Virus record (IMG/VR): IMGVR_UViG_3300021964_000180 | Coordinates: 1 to 39,010 of that record | Source of the DNA: a virus | Reading direction: 5' to 3' (one strand) | DNA: 39,010 nucleotides | In this document: piece after piece, positions 30,177 to 38,644 of the stretch | Position numbering within the stretch: the stretch's first letter is position 1 | Layout: the number at the start of each line of letters is the position of its first letter | Made by a program: the position numbers and the translations under genes | Notes under the pieces: model-generated | The model's input: only the letters and a program-made list of their open reading frames with translations | The model's database searches: none | What the model was told of the DNA's origin: nothing

Positions 30177-31298
30177 ATGGCTAAAAGCACTGACCATAAA
30201 TTTCTTAACTTTGTAAAAGAAGAAAGAGATAAGGAATGATTTTCACTAAGAAGTACAGCAAGAAAGCGAATTAAAGAGAATCCTTGAGAGACATGCGACA
30301 AGGAGACGGTAAGTAACGCTATTAAAAAACTAGACAATCCCCTGGAGGCACTGCGTGCTAAGTATGGGCTTTCTGCTCAGGAAGTATCAGGAGGATGGAT
30401 TAGCGAAGAAGGGGTGTCTATACGTTTCAAGAAGGACGATAAGATCCTGTCATACCATGATATAAAGGATGAGCTTATAGAGGAGATGAAGAAGTACGCT
30501 CCTAAGTATCCTAAACTAAAGAGGAGTAAGATGAAGGATTCCCATCTTTTAGTTATAGACCTAGCTGATGTCCATATAGGTAAATTAGCTGATAGTTTTG
30601 AGACAGGAGAGGAATATAATAATCAGATAGCTGTCCAAAGAGTAAAAGAATGAGTACAGGGGATACTAGATAAAGCAGGAGGATTCCCCATAAATAGAAT
30701 CCTGGTAGTATGAGGGAATGATGTACTGCATTTCGATACTCCTAAGTGAACCACTACCTGATGAACAGTACTTGATACTGATGGTACCTGGTATAGTAAC
30801 TATAAGACCGCACAGAGACTATTGATAGAGGTGTTAGAACAACTTATCGCAGTAGCTGATGTAGACTTTTTATTCTGTCCAAGTAACCATGATTTTATGA
30901 GCGGTTTTATGTTGTGCGATAGCTTATCTGCTTGGTTCAATAATAACAAGAATATAACCTTTGATGTTGATATGAAACATAGGAAGTATTACGACTATGG
31001 TAGTAGCCTTATCTGTGTAACACATGGGGATGGAGCAAAACAAGCTGATATGCCGCTACTTATGGCTAGTGAAACACCTCTACGGTCACAGTGTGATAAA
31101 AGGTATATATATTCTCATCATCTACATCACAAGGTGTCTAAGGATTATATAGGGGTCACATTCGAGACTCTTAGGTCTCCTTCCTGAACAGATGGATGGC
31201 ATCATAGAAATTGATTCACCTTAACACCTAAAGCTCTTGAGTGATTTATACATCACCCTGAACATGGACAGATTGCAAGAATAACACATTTATTTTAA
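30177..31298 (+). CDS. Calcineurin-like metallophosphoesterase with N-terminal helical domain, 373 aa
   Basis: Metal motifs in order: DVHIGK (131-136), GGND (179-182, one Gly is TGA), NHDF (237-240), HGDG (283-286) and HHLHH (314-318), the SbcD/Mre11-type phosphoesterase pattern. The first 90 residues are a charged helical domain with a possible HTH. Phage enzymes of this type are DNA exo- or endonucleases or processing phosphatases. About twelve TGA glycines, including the catalytic GGND. Confidence 0.9.
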
Positions 31299-31313
31299 TA
31301 TACTATTACCATA

Positions 31314-31532
31314 ATGGCAACTAAAAAAACAACAGAGAAGAAAGTAGAAGAAACACCAAAAGTAACACTACAAGATGAGGCTCTTAAGGTAGAGAAGGAG
31401 TATCCGCTTATCTGGGGATATATAGCACAACTTGAACAGACTATTGGGAAAATGAGAGAGGAGAATACTAAGATAAACGCTACCTGTGACTATCTATTAG
31501 GGAAACTAAGGGTAGAGTTGAATAAGGAATAA
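31314..31532 (+). CDS. Lysine-rich coiled-coil protein, 72 aa
   Basis: Basic start MATKKTTEKKVEETPKVTLQ, then a coiled segment AQLEQTIGKMREENTKINAT. No TGA. Preceded by the AT-rich leader. Unknown. Confidence 0.65.
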   Translation: MATKKTTEKKVEETPKVTLQDEALKVEKEYPLIWGYIAQLEQTIGKMREENTKINATCDYLLGKLRVELNKE

Positions 31533-31559
31533 AGGTATTTTATTTGATATTATTAGAAG

Positions 31560-31718
31560 ATGATAAAATTACTTAAACGAATAAGATGCACATTATTTAT
31601 TCACAATTTTGATAAATGGGTGGATATAGAAGATGTGGTAACATCGTATTGACACAATCATCAATATAGGGTATGTAAAGACTGTGGCTTAAAAAGAAAA
31701 AGGCGATATAGCTCATAA
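31560..31718 (+). CDS. Small basic protein with Cys pair, 52 aa
   Basis: MIKLLKRIRCTLFIHNFDKW, ending RVCKDCGLKRKRRYSS. The single CxxCG knuckle plus upstream Cys/His could bind zinc. One TGA glycine (SYGHNH). Unknown. Confidence 0.55.
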
Positions 31719-31743
31719 TCTTTTATCCTCGAGAACACAGACC

Positions 31744-31773
31744 TTTTACCCCCTAACCAATGAGAGTAATGAA
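31744..31773 (+). repeat. 30-bp direct repeat, copy 1 (leader and start of the methyltransferase gene)
   Basis: Identical to 32677-32706. Starts TTTTACCCCCTAACCAATGA and ends ...GTAATGAA, covering the leader and the codons for MRVM. Confidence 0.9.
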
Positions 31774-32689
31774 TATTCTATCTCTATTCGACTGAATATC
31801 CTGCTGACAGGTAGCACTAAGAAGATTATGAATACCTATTGATGCTTACTATGCCAGTGAAATAGATAAGTTTGCTATAGCTGTTACACAGCACAGGCAT
31901 CCTAATACTATACAACTAGGAGATATTAGAGAACGGAAAACACGAGACATTGACTGGGGTGGTATAGACCTACTGTTCGCAGGCTTTAGTTGTCAGTCTC
32001 GAAGTATAGCAGGTAAGTGATTATGAGATAGAGACCCTAGATGACAGTTGATGTGGGATATGATAGATATAAGAGATCACTTACTAGAACATAACCCACA
32101 AGCAAAGTTCCTGTTTGAGAATGTGAAGATGAAAAAAGACTTTCAAGTATATGTGAACGAAGCTATTGCTTGCCACCCAGTATTGATAAACTCAGCTCTA
32201 GTATCTGCTCAGAACAGAAATAGGCTATATTGGACTAATATCAATGACTGATTTGTACCACAACCACAAGATCAGTGAGTAGTACTGAGAGATATATTAG
32301 AAGATGAGGTGGATGAGAAGTATTATTTATCAGAAGAATATCATAAAAGGTTTGAGAAAAGCAATCTAAAGATGGACTGAGCGATAAAGGTTGTTGGTAC
32401 TACAGTTTGAACTGGTAAGTGAACAAACTCAAGACACCGAGTACACACAGACGAATGAAAAATATGAACAATATCTGCAACTGACCATAAACAACCAAAG
32501 CAAATAATAAGATTATGACAAATAAGAAAACTAACACCAAGAGAATGTGAGAGATTACAAACACTTCCAGACGACTATACTCTCGTGCCACGACAGAAAA
32601 GAATGATGTCAGATACCCAAAGATACAAGCAATGTGGGAACTGATGGACAGTAGATGTTATATGCCATATATTAAGTTTTACCCCCTAA
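31760..32689 (+). CDS. DNA (cytosine-5-)-methyltransferase, 309 aa
   Basis: Motif I LSLFDGISCGQVALRRLG (both motif glycines TGA), SEIDKFA, catalytic motif IV AGFSCQSRS with C78, motif VI FLFENV (E120), motif VIII QNRNRLYWTN, target domain at about 190-255, motif IX LTPRECERLQTLPDDY and motif X QCGNGWTV. All functional motifs are present. Motif IV has SCQ where PCQ is usual. It would methylate cytosines in phage DNA, probably against host restriction; no cognate nuclease is visible. Confidence 0.95.
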
Positions 32690-32706
32690 CCAATGAGAGT
32701 AATGAA
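32677..32706 (+). repeat. 30-bp direct repeat, copy 2 (end of the methyltransferase gene, start of the next gene)
   Basis: Perfect copy of 31744-31773. It covers the last codons and stop of the methyltransferase and the leader and first codons (MRVM) of the 94-aa gene. Confidence 0.9.
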
Positions 32707-32977
32707 ACGAACACATAAGAACTGATGGAGTGCTAACATAAATAGTAAATGAACGGTATATTTTAATACACCAGATGGTAGAGCATCATTTTGAACTCCT
32801 CTTTGACTACTGGAAGAACAAGAACTAATAGACTTTGGCTTTGAGAAGGAGAAGGATAAGTATGAGGAGTGTGCAGATGAGATAAGAAATCAAGTAAGAA
32901 TAGATATGTGATTGTGAGGAAGTGGATGTGGTTATTGGATGGAGAATATCCTCAAAAAACATTTTCCACAATCATAG
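32693..32977 (+). CDS. Early protein after the methyltransferase, 94 aa
   Basis: Shares the MRVM start with the methyltransferase because of the direct repeat. Then THKNGWSANINSKGTVYFNT and a helical acidic segment, ending GSGCGYWMENILKKHFPQS. Six TGA glycines. The family is unknown. It may be the original gene behind this leader. Confidence 0.6.
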
Positions 32978-32997
32978 TTTTTATCCACATTACACCT

Positions 32998-33117
32998 ATG
33001 CCAAAAATAATAAAGAGAGGGAAACCATTTGGATTGAAAATATACCGACCACCTAAATACAAAAATAAACTAATCACAATCAAAATATTCTATTTAGTTT
33101 TCTATATAAAATGCTAA
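32998..33117 (+). CDS. Possible small basic peptide, 39 aa
   Basis: MPKIIKRGKPFGLKIYRPPK and a hydrophobic end; overlaps the GlyRS-like start by 7 bases (ATG inside its last codons), a coupling style common in this genome. Short, so uncertain. Confidence 0.35.
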   Translation: MPKIIKRGKPFGLKIYRPPKYKNKLITIKIFYLVFYIKC

Positions 33118-33797
33118 AAATTTACGAAAACAACTGACTACTCTTCCGAACACAAAAAGACATAGAGCTTAGAGAGTTTTTTGTAAAGAATATCAGCGAA
33201 CAGCTAAAACATTTCCTAAAAACAATAAATCACTCTTTTGATTTTCAGAGAGTGGAAGCTAGTCAGTTGACCCCAATTGATCTTTTGAATGAAAACTATA
33301 CAGAAGATGATTACTACAAAGTAGATGACTTAGCTCTTAGACCAGAGACTACAATGGGGAGTTTTGCCTATGCAGACCACATACTAAACCCACACAACAA
33401 ACCAAAAACAAGATTGCCTATTGTAGTACGACAAGCAGGTAAGTCTTTCAGGAGAGAACAAGATAAGGTTTTGAAGCACATGAGATTAAAAGAGTTCTAT
33501 CAGCTAGAGTTCCAAGTAATATACTCCAATACAACAGCAGATGATTATTATGGTAGAATAGTAGAATATATAGACCTACTTCTTAGCTCCCTTGTGTGAG
33601 ATACTAGATTAGAACCAAGTGATAGATTGCCCAGCTACTCAGAAATAACTACAGATGTAATAATGGAATGGAATGACATGGAGATATGTAGCATCTCCAA
33701 AAGAAAAGACTACCACGATGATATAGTGACAGAGGTTGCTATAGGTCTCGATAGACTTGTATACAATTATAATTGCATTCTTTGAGAAACGCTTTAA
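33111..33797 (+). CDS. Glycyl-tRNA synthetase-like class II catalytic core, 228 aa
   Basis: ALRPETTMGSF (residues 75-85) matches the GlyRS-specific LRPETAQG element. RLPIVVRQAGKSFRRE (101-116) plus MRLKEFYQLEFQ (124-135) is class II motif 2. CSISKRKDY (193-201) matches the GlyRS ARGDYDL-like strand and VAIGLDRL (209-216) is motif 3. The protein stops there: there is no C-terminal anticodon-binding domain, and the usual insertions are gone (known GlyRS subunits exceed 400 aa). Three of its glycines are TGA. It could charge tRNA-Gly, including one reading UGA, or a tRNA-like RNA, or be a repurposed core. Confidence 0.82.
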
Positions 33798-33824
33798 TTT
33801 TTAACCTTTTATTTATTGTATAGG

Positions 33825-34040
33825 ATGACTAACATAACAGTAACACGAGAAGATAAGAGAGAGTTGGCATTAGAGAGATTTCCATACAATTTTTGGTTAA
33901 CATGAGCAATGAAAAAAGTGTTTAGAAAAGTGCTAGACCAAGCCTACCAACTATGAATAGAAGAAGGGAAGAAACAGGCTGAAAAATTATCAGAAGAGAT
34001 TAAGGAAAAGGCTTGGAAGTATGATGGATGTTCTAAATAA
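33825..34040 (+). CDS. Small helical protein, 71 aa
   Basis: MTNITVTREDKRELALERFP, then a long charged helix (KKVFRKVLDQAYQLGIEEGK, KQAEKLSEEIKEKAWKYDGC). Two TGA glycines. Directly downstream of the GlyRS-like gene with the AACCTTTTATTTATTGTA leader. Unknown. Confidence 0.6.
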
Positions 34041-34064
34041 TATTTTTATCTAACGATACTGCAA

Positions 34065-34199
34065 ATGATAACAGTAACAACAGAGAAAGCTAATAACTGA
34101 AAAATGAGTTGGTTAGAGAAGTGGTATCATATAATCTCTAACGAAAATACATCTTCAGTAAAAGATATAGTTTTACCAAGCAGTTCTGTAAACGGTTAA
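34065..34199 (+). CDS. Small early protein, 44 aa
   Basis: MITVTTEKANNGKMSWLEKW, one TGA glycine. Unknown; short. Confidence 0.45.
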
Positions 34200-34253
34200 A
34201 AGAAAATGAATAGAATAAGCCCACGCAACCTTTTATTTATTTATTATAGAAAG

Positions 34254-34412
34254 ATGACTGAAGTGCTATCGTATTGGATATTTATACAGCTTATAGTTAT
34301 GTGAATCGCTCACTGAATAAAAAACTATAGTGGAAAAGAGCAAAGGGGAGAATTTATTGTGTCTATATTATTCCCATTAGGGAGTATAGTAGATTCACTA
34401 AAAGAAGACTAA
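34254..34412 (+). CDS. Small membrane protein, 52 aa
   Basis: Hydrophobic N-helix (SYWIFIQLIVMGIAHGI) and a second weaker one (FIVSILFPLGSIVDSL). Two TGA glycines. AT-rich leader. Unknown. Confidence 0.55.
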
Positions 34413-34445
34413 TCACGCAAACCTTTTACTTACTACTATATAGAT

Positions 34446-34790
34446 ATGACAAAGTGAGAAAGAAGACAATCTTATAAATATATACTTCTCGCATCCACCT
34501 TATTTTTGTTCTTTTGAGTGATGATATGAAATTTGATGGCAAATAATTGAGGATGTCTTCCTGAGAAGATACCTATTATACAAGAGTCAAGACAAGAAGC
34601 ATATGATAGATGTAGCAGAAAAAGAGATGATGTTTGCTGAGAAAATAACTCTTTTGGATACTCTGCTTGGTTCGATTACGGAAGCGATAAAACAATAAGA
34701 GAATGCGATATATCATGTGTATATGAAGTATTAGATGATGGCTCTTTGTGAGAATGCACCAAAGAAGCAAAAAAATATAATGCTTGCTAA
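34446..34790 (+). CDS. Membrane-anchored Cys-rich protein, 114 aa
   Basis: Basic N-terminus, one membrane helix (ILLASTLFLFFGVMIGNLM), then an outer domain with eight cysteines (NNGGCLPEK, YDRCSRKRDDVCGENN, RECDISCVY, GECTKEAKKYNAC). Layout matches the larger anchored protein at 20316. Six TGA glycines. Last gene of the early strand. May act at the host surface; inference only. Confidence 0.65.
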
Positions 34791-34833
34791 CCCCTTTTAT
34801 TTTATGTGTAATGATGCTAGAAACAAACCTACG

Positions 34834-34870
34834 TTACTATTAACTGTTTACTATTAACAGTAAATAGTAA
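34834..34870. repeat. Long inverted repeat between the convergent operons
   Basis: TTACTATT-A-ACTGTT, loop TACTATT, AACAGT-A-AATAGTAA: 14 pairs with a single A-A mismatch. The loop itself repeats part of the arm. It lies where the plus and minus operons meet. Confidence 0.75.
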
Positions 34871-34882
34871 AGGGTTGGTTAT

Positions 34883-34909
34883 TCGTAAGGTAGATTACGA
34901 GTTTTTTCT
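34883..34909 (+). terminator. Intrinsic terminator of the early strand
   Basis: TCGTAA / TTACGA stem, 6-base loop GGTAGA, followed by GTTTTTTCTT. Positioned to stop plus-strand transcription before the convergent minus-strand gene. Confidence 0.7.
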
Positions 34910-35256
34910 TATCTTTTCACATCTTTCTTATACCAATACTCATCATCATCTTCTGATAACACCTTCATTATATCCCTGGATAACTCATCGGTAAGAGCTG
35001 TATGGTTTAACTCCAGTAGTCTTATCAGTTGCTCCCTAGGATCTAGATTACCAAATACTCTATGTAGTGCCTCATGTAATACCTTATATAGTTTTACCTT
35101 ATTTTCTCTTACATTGCTCCCACCCCTACTCCTTGGTACTATATGATGTCAGTCTTCCTGGTAGTGTATATGTTTCTTTCACCTATCTATATTATTAAGA
35201 TATGGTACATATATATTATCTTTCTTGTTATTATATTTATGAGCAAGTGTTTTCAT
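34909..35256 (-). CDS. HNH endonuclease, 115 aa
   Basis: Core DGHHIVPRSRGGSNVRENKV followed by LYKVLHEALHRVF, a compact HNH domain (first glycine TGA). Starts inside the stop of the upstream gene (TAATG). The C-terminus is an acidic helical tail (SEDDDEYWYKKDVKR). It may be a packaging-associated or homing nuclease at the end of the late transcript. Confidence 0.85.
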
Positions 35257-35495
35257 TAATTGGGTCTTTCAACATATAAAATATTATTATCTAGGAACTT
35301 ACGAAGTGCTAGATATAAATCTTCCTGGACCATCTCTGTTAGTCTATACCATTGCTCATCTGTTTGTTTTATACCTACCATCTCTATAATCTGTCTAGCC
35401 GTCTCCATTCTCTTTTTCATATACATAGAGTTCCCTATAGAGATACACTCATCTCAATCCTCATTAATGAAAGTAAATATAACTGATTGTTTCAT
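35256..35495 (-). CDS. Small helical protein coupled to the HNH gene, 79 aa
   Basis: MKQSVIFTFINEDGDECISI then helices KKRMETARQIIEMVG and QWYRLTEMVQEDLYLALRKF. One TGA glycine. Its only clear partner is the downstream HNH gene, with which it shares a 1-base overlap in the TAATG. Confidence 0.65.
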
Positions 35496-35512
35496 GGCAT
35501 TATATTTAGGCA

Positions 35513-35536
35513 ATAAAAAAACCTCACAGGGAGGTT
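35513..35536 (-). terminator. Strong intrinsic terminator, minus strand
   Basis: On the minus strand AACCTC-CCTGT-GAGGTT followed by TTTTTATTG. It ends the lysis-region transcript before the HNH pair. Confidence 0.85.
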
Positions 35537-35550
35537 TCTCTTTATTTAAT

Positions 35551-35640
35551 TTATATCGATAGGAAGTCTACCACCGCCTGAGCGATGAACATCCATGTTA
35601 TCAAGTGTCATGTTATGATTATTTTCCAAAATAACGACAT
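35551..35640 (-). CDS. Possible tiny membrane peptide, 29 aa
   Basis: MSLFWKIIITGHLITWMFIA and a hydrophobic end; one TGA glycine. An overlapping frame (35546-35611) gives a 21-aa alternative starting MTLDNMDVHRSGGGR. Only one is likely real. Between this and 35771 I see no other supported gene. Confidence 0.3.
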
Positions 35641-35771
35641 ATGTTATAATAAATAAACACTTTTGTCTCTATTTTTGTTATAAAACGGCTTACTTACGTA
35701 GTCAAATGAACTCTAAGCTCCATAGAATATCCAGGGTGGTATATTGTTCCACTTAGAACATTCAACGGCTC

Positions 35772-35954
35772 TTACAATTCCTTATATCTTTGTAAAATAT
35801 CTATTAAGTCATCCAATACTTCTTGGATAGGTTCATACTCTCTCCAGCCACCTCATAGTCTATCTAGGAGATCAGATTGAATAATGTGCATCTTTTGGTT
35901 GTACTTCATTAAGTCTTGCGTAGTAGGTTTTTCTCTTTCAAAGAGTTCAGGCAT
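35772..35954 (-). CDS. Small helical protein after the endolysin, 60 aa
   Basis: Starts at ATG 35954 in the TAATG of the endolysin stop. MPELFEREKPTTQDLMKYNQ and two further helices; one TGA glycine (RLGGW). May be a lysis accessory by position. Unknown. Confidence 0.6.
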
Positions 35955-36826
35955 TACATATACTTAGTAGATAAAAATTCCTTATGCTCATCACATAGTT
36001 TCATATTCTCATGTAGGTCTCTATACATAGGATTCATTACACAACCATCATTCTCACAATGCCCACATCCTATAGCGTGTCCTACCTCATGGGTGACACC
36101 ATACAGGAACTTATAGTCATTCTTCCAATCGAACTCATCATTAAAAAATACTCTACCGAATCAACCTTTAGCTAGTCAGTTCTCTGGGAACTTCACAGGC
36201 AGGTCATCATTCGTTCAGGTGAATATCTGTAGGTGTGCAGCAGAGATATATTTAGTAGATTGGAATCACTTACCAATATAGGGAGACCAGAAGTTGATAC
36301 CATTACTTACCATAATAATAGCCCTGTATTTATCTAACTCCTCTGGTCGAGAATCTAAATGCCAGAATACTTTACCATCTCTATAGGGTATTACATAATC
36401 CTTAGTTTCCATAGTGTCTTTAGAGGATAAACGTGGTGCATTGTACCAACCTAGTACTGTATCATATGTGTATGTATTTAAGCGTATAGCATCATTTCCT
36501 AGACCATTTCAAGCCCCTTCTCATCCGTTTTGTTCTATTACTTCTATTCACCAATCAAATGCTTGGGTAACTATAGCAACATGACCATAAGGAGGGTAGG
36601 TGTCAAAGAATATCATATCTCAAGGTATTGGTCTACCTGTTCATCTATCGTATCAATTGAATGTACCATTGACGTTCTGCCAACCAAGTTTAGCACTTCA
36701 TCAGAAGCTACCTAGCTGAATACCATAGAGTTCTTTCCATGCAACCTTACACCAACCTACACACTGGTATCAATATCAGGGTTCTCATACTCTACTACCT
36801 ACATACTTATCAATAAGCTGTTGCAT
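35954..36826 (-). CDS. Endolysin: CHAP domain fused to archaemetzincin-like (M54) metalloprotease, 290 aa
   Basis: The N-terminal CHAP/NlpC-like domain has active Cys in YGYQCVGWCK (C22) and His in PPYGHVAIVTQ (H82), with later polar residue EQN. The C-terminal domain carries HEVGHAIGCGHCENDGCVM (246-264), an exact fit to the archaemetzincin signature HExxHxxGx3Cx4CxM, then Met-turn-like NPMY and a distal C278xxH281 in place of CxxC. It lies directly downstream of the holin with a TAATG overlap. About fifteen TGA glycines. It would cut wall peptide bonds, and the second domain perhaps a protein target. Confidence 0.88.
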
Positions 36827-37044
36827 TAGTCTTGTGGAGTAAATGTTTCTTTATCAGCAAATGTTTTGATTTCATTAGCTCTTTGTCAGAAGAAAAAAGC
36901 AACAACAATCATAATCACATCCTTGAAGGTATCAGTTACTTCTATTCAAGCTATACTCATATAGATGAGTGCAGCGATCATAATAAGTAAAACTATCCTT
37001 GTGCTTGAAGTAATCCAAGGCATTACTGTTGTAATAAATTTCAT
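36826..37044 (-). CDS. Holin-like two-helix membrane protein, 72 aa
   Basis: Two hydrophobic helices (RIVLLIMIAALIYMSIAGI and VIMIVVAFFFGQ) and a charged C-terminal tail. Size, topology and immediate position before the endolysin indicate a holin that opens the membrane at lysis. Two TGA glycines. Confidence 0.75.
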
Positions 37045-37066
37045 ATTATGAAATAAGGAATTAAAA

Positions 37067-37144
37067 CTACCAATCACGACTCTTACCTCGTATCACGAGT
37101 ATAAGCATCAAGATCATAATGTAAATTCATATATCATGTACCAT
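37067..37144 (-). CDS. Possible tiny membrane peptide, 25 aa
   Basis: MVHDIGIYIMILMLILVIRG, a single hydrophobic helix with a basic tail, one TGA glycine. An overlapping frame gives a 33-aa alternative (MMKMCRNFCLVTNHG...). Lysis regions often hold such peptides. Confidence 0.4.
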
Positions 37145-37199
37145 GATTAGTCACTAGACAAAAGTTTCTGCACATCTTCATCATTAGGGTATACTTCTA

Positions 37200-37475
37200 C
37201 TATCTCTTAATGTAGTTACTTATATCATTTATTCAATTTTCTATTGTTTCTAGTTTTGTTTCAATTCTTGTGATAGAGTTATCAGTATCATTACGCCGTT
37301 TTAATATAATCTTATCGTTGTCTTTAATCTCTCTAATGTCTTGTGTATTAACACTTACCTGTGAATGTATTCTTGCATATATCATTCAAGCAGAAAATGT
37401 AGCTATTGCACATGCTACTACTACAGATAAGTTAGTTAGAATTTTAGTTTGTTTAGTGATTTCGGTAGTAGTCAT
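37200..37475 (-). CDS. Membrane coiled-coil protein of the lysis region (spanin- or holin-partner-like), 91 aa
   Basis: N-terminal helix VVVACAIATFSAGMIYAR spans the membrane. The remainder is a coiled coil (VNTQDIREIKDNDKIILKRR, ITRIETKLETIENGINDI). A single anchor plus coiled coil upstream of the holin is the layout of inner-membrane spanin-like or holin-modulating proteins; which one is not decided by the sequence. Confidence 0.65.
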
Positions 37476-37484
37476 AGATAAAAC

Positions 37485-37904
37485 TTAAAGGTATAAATAC
37501 TGTGCAGGGTATACGTCTCAGGTTGTCTCGTCTATCGTCTCAGGTACAGTCTCAAACTTATCAGGCTCTACCTCAGTAAATCTTTTAGATAAAGATCTCT
37601 TTGCCTGTGCTTTAGTAATCTTAGTTATATTCATCATATCTTTCAGTTTCTTAATTGCTGTCATAAATTGAGTCTCATCTCTTAGTGTATCATCAAACTC
37701 TATCACAGCGAATCACTTAGTGTCATCATATACTTCTTGTATATCCATATTGTATTCTGTTTTGTAGTCTTTTATTTCATGTTCTGGAAACCTAGCTGTT
37801 AGAAACTCAGGCACTCAACTTTCTATGAAGTATCCTAGTGTATACCTAGAGTCATTCTTTCAGTTATCTAACCATTTTCGGTCTCGTGTCACGTATAGTT
37901 TCAT
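37485..37904 (-). CDS. Tail-region accessory protein, 139 aa
   Basis: MKLYVTRDRKWLDNGKNDSR, then SGVPEFLTARFPEHEIKDY and a helical, lysine-rich middle; ends VYPAQYLYL. Four TGA glycines. Follows the LamG fibre gene with a TAATG overlap. Possibly a fibre chaperone or attachment protein; the family is not recognised. Confidence 0.65.
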
Positions 37905-38641
37905 TAGTCTCGTGAAGAATAAAGTAAACCACTACCTGAGTTATATAGGTCTGCTATTTTAGTAGAACCAAGTGAGGCATCTCGCATAGCCATCTGGTCA
38001 AAATATCAATTCATAGGTAAGGTAGTCGCTGTATTGAATGCACTTACCCATAAGTTATTTGTCGCAGCAGTTGAAGTAGTCAATACTACACTACTACTTG
38101 TTTTTACATTAGAACCATCTACCCAAAAGTTTATATCTGTACCATCTCCTTCTACCACTATATGATGCCAGTTATTGTCTCCTATAGCACTATCATGTTG
38201 GACATTATAATTAGTACCTGGACCATGAGTTACATAAAGTCTTAATCTGTGAGGCGAGCCTTGTGATGTCCTATTATCATAAAACCAAGATACTCAATAA
38301 TTAGAACTAGACCCTGCATTATTGACAACTATACCATTAGCATCATCAGCGTTGTAATTATTTAATTTCATCCGAACAGATATAGCAAAGTCTCCTGTCT
38401 TATGTATGAAATCAAATTTATCATTAAGGTCTATATAACTATTTGAATCATTATATGATGACGAGTAAGTACCAAGTTTGACTGTACCTGTGCTGTAAGA
38501 TACATTGCTGGCTGTACCATCAAAAGAACCTGTCTCATCAGTAGCATCATTTTCAAACTCATAACAAGAGATATTGTTTGTAAGCAAACCATTAGTGGGT
38601 ACTCCTCCTCATCTAAAACTCTTTCTCCTATGTAATAACAT
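37904..38641 (-). CDS. LamG / concanavalin-A-like fibre protein, 245 aa
   Basis: Pattern typical of LamG modules in phage fibres: NGLLTNNISCYEFENDATDE, GTVKLGTYSSSYNDSNSYID, DFAISVRMKLNN, NWHHIVVEGDGTDINFWVDG and NGYFDQMAMRDASLGSTKIA. It probably binds sugars on the host surface as a receptor-binding or fibre-tip protein. Begins just after the stop of the tail fibre fragment. Confidence 0.85.
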
Positions 38642-38644
38642 ATC

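Noticed and set aside
35690-35771. Readthrough of the 60-aa gene after TAA (24 further in-frame codons)
   Set aside because: The extension looks protein-like in part, but there is no start codon and TAA is a normal stop elsewhere in this genome.
37145-37200. Frameshifted extension of the coiled-coil membrane protein (EIVEVYPNDEDVQKLLSSD)
   Set aside because: No slippery sequence and no start; could be a sequencing indel but cannot be shown here.
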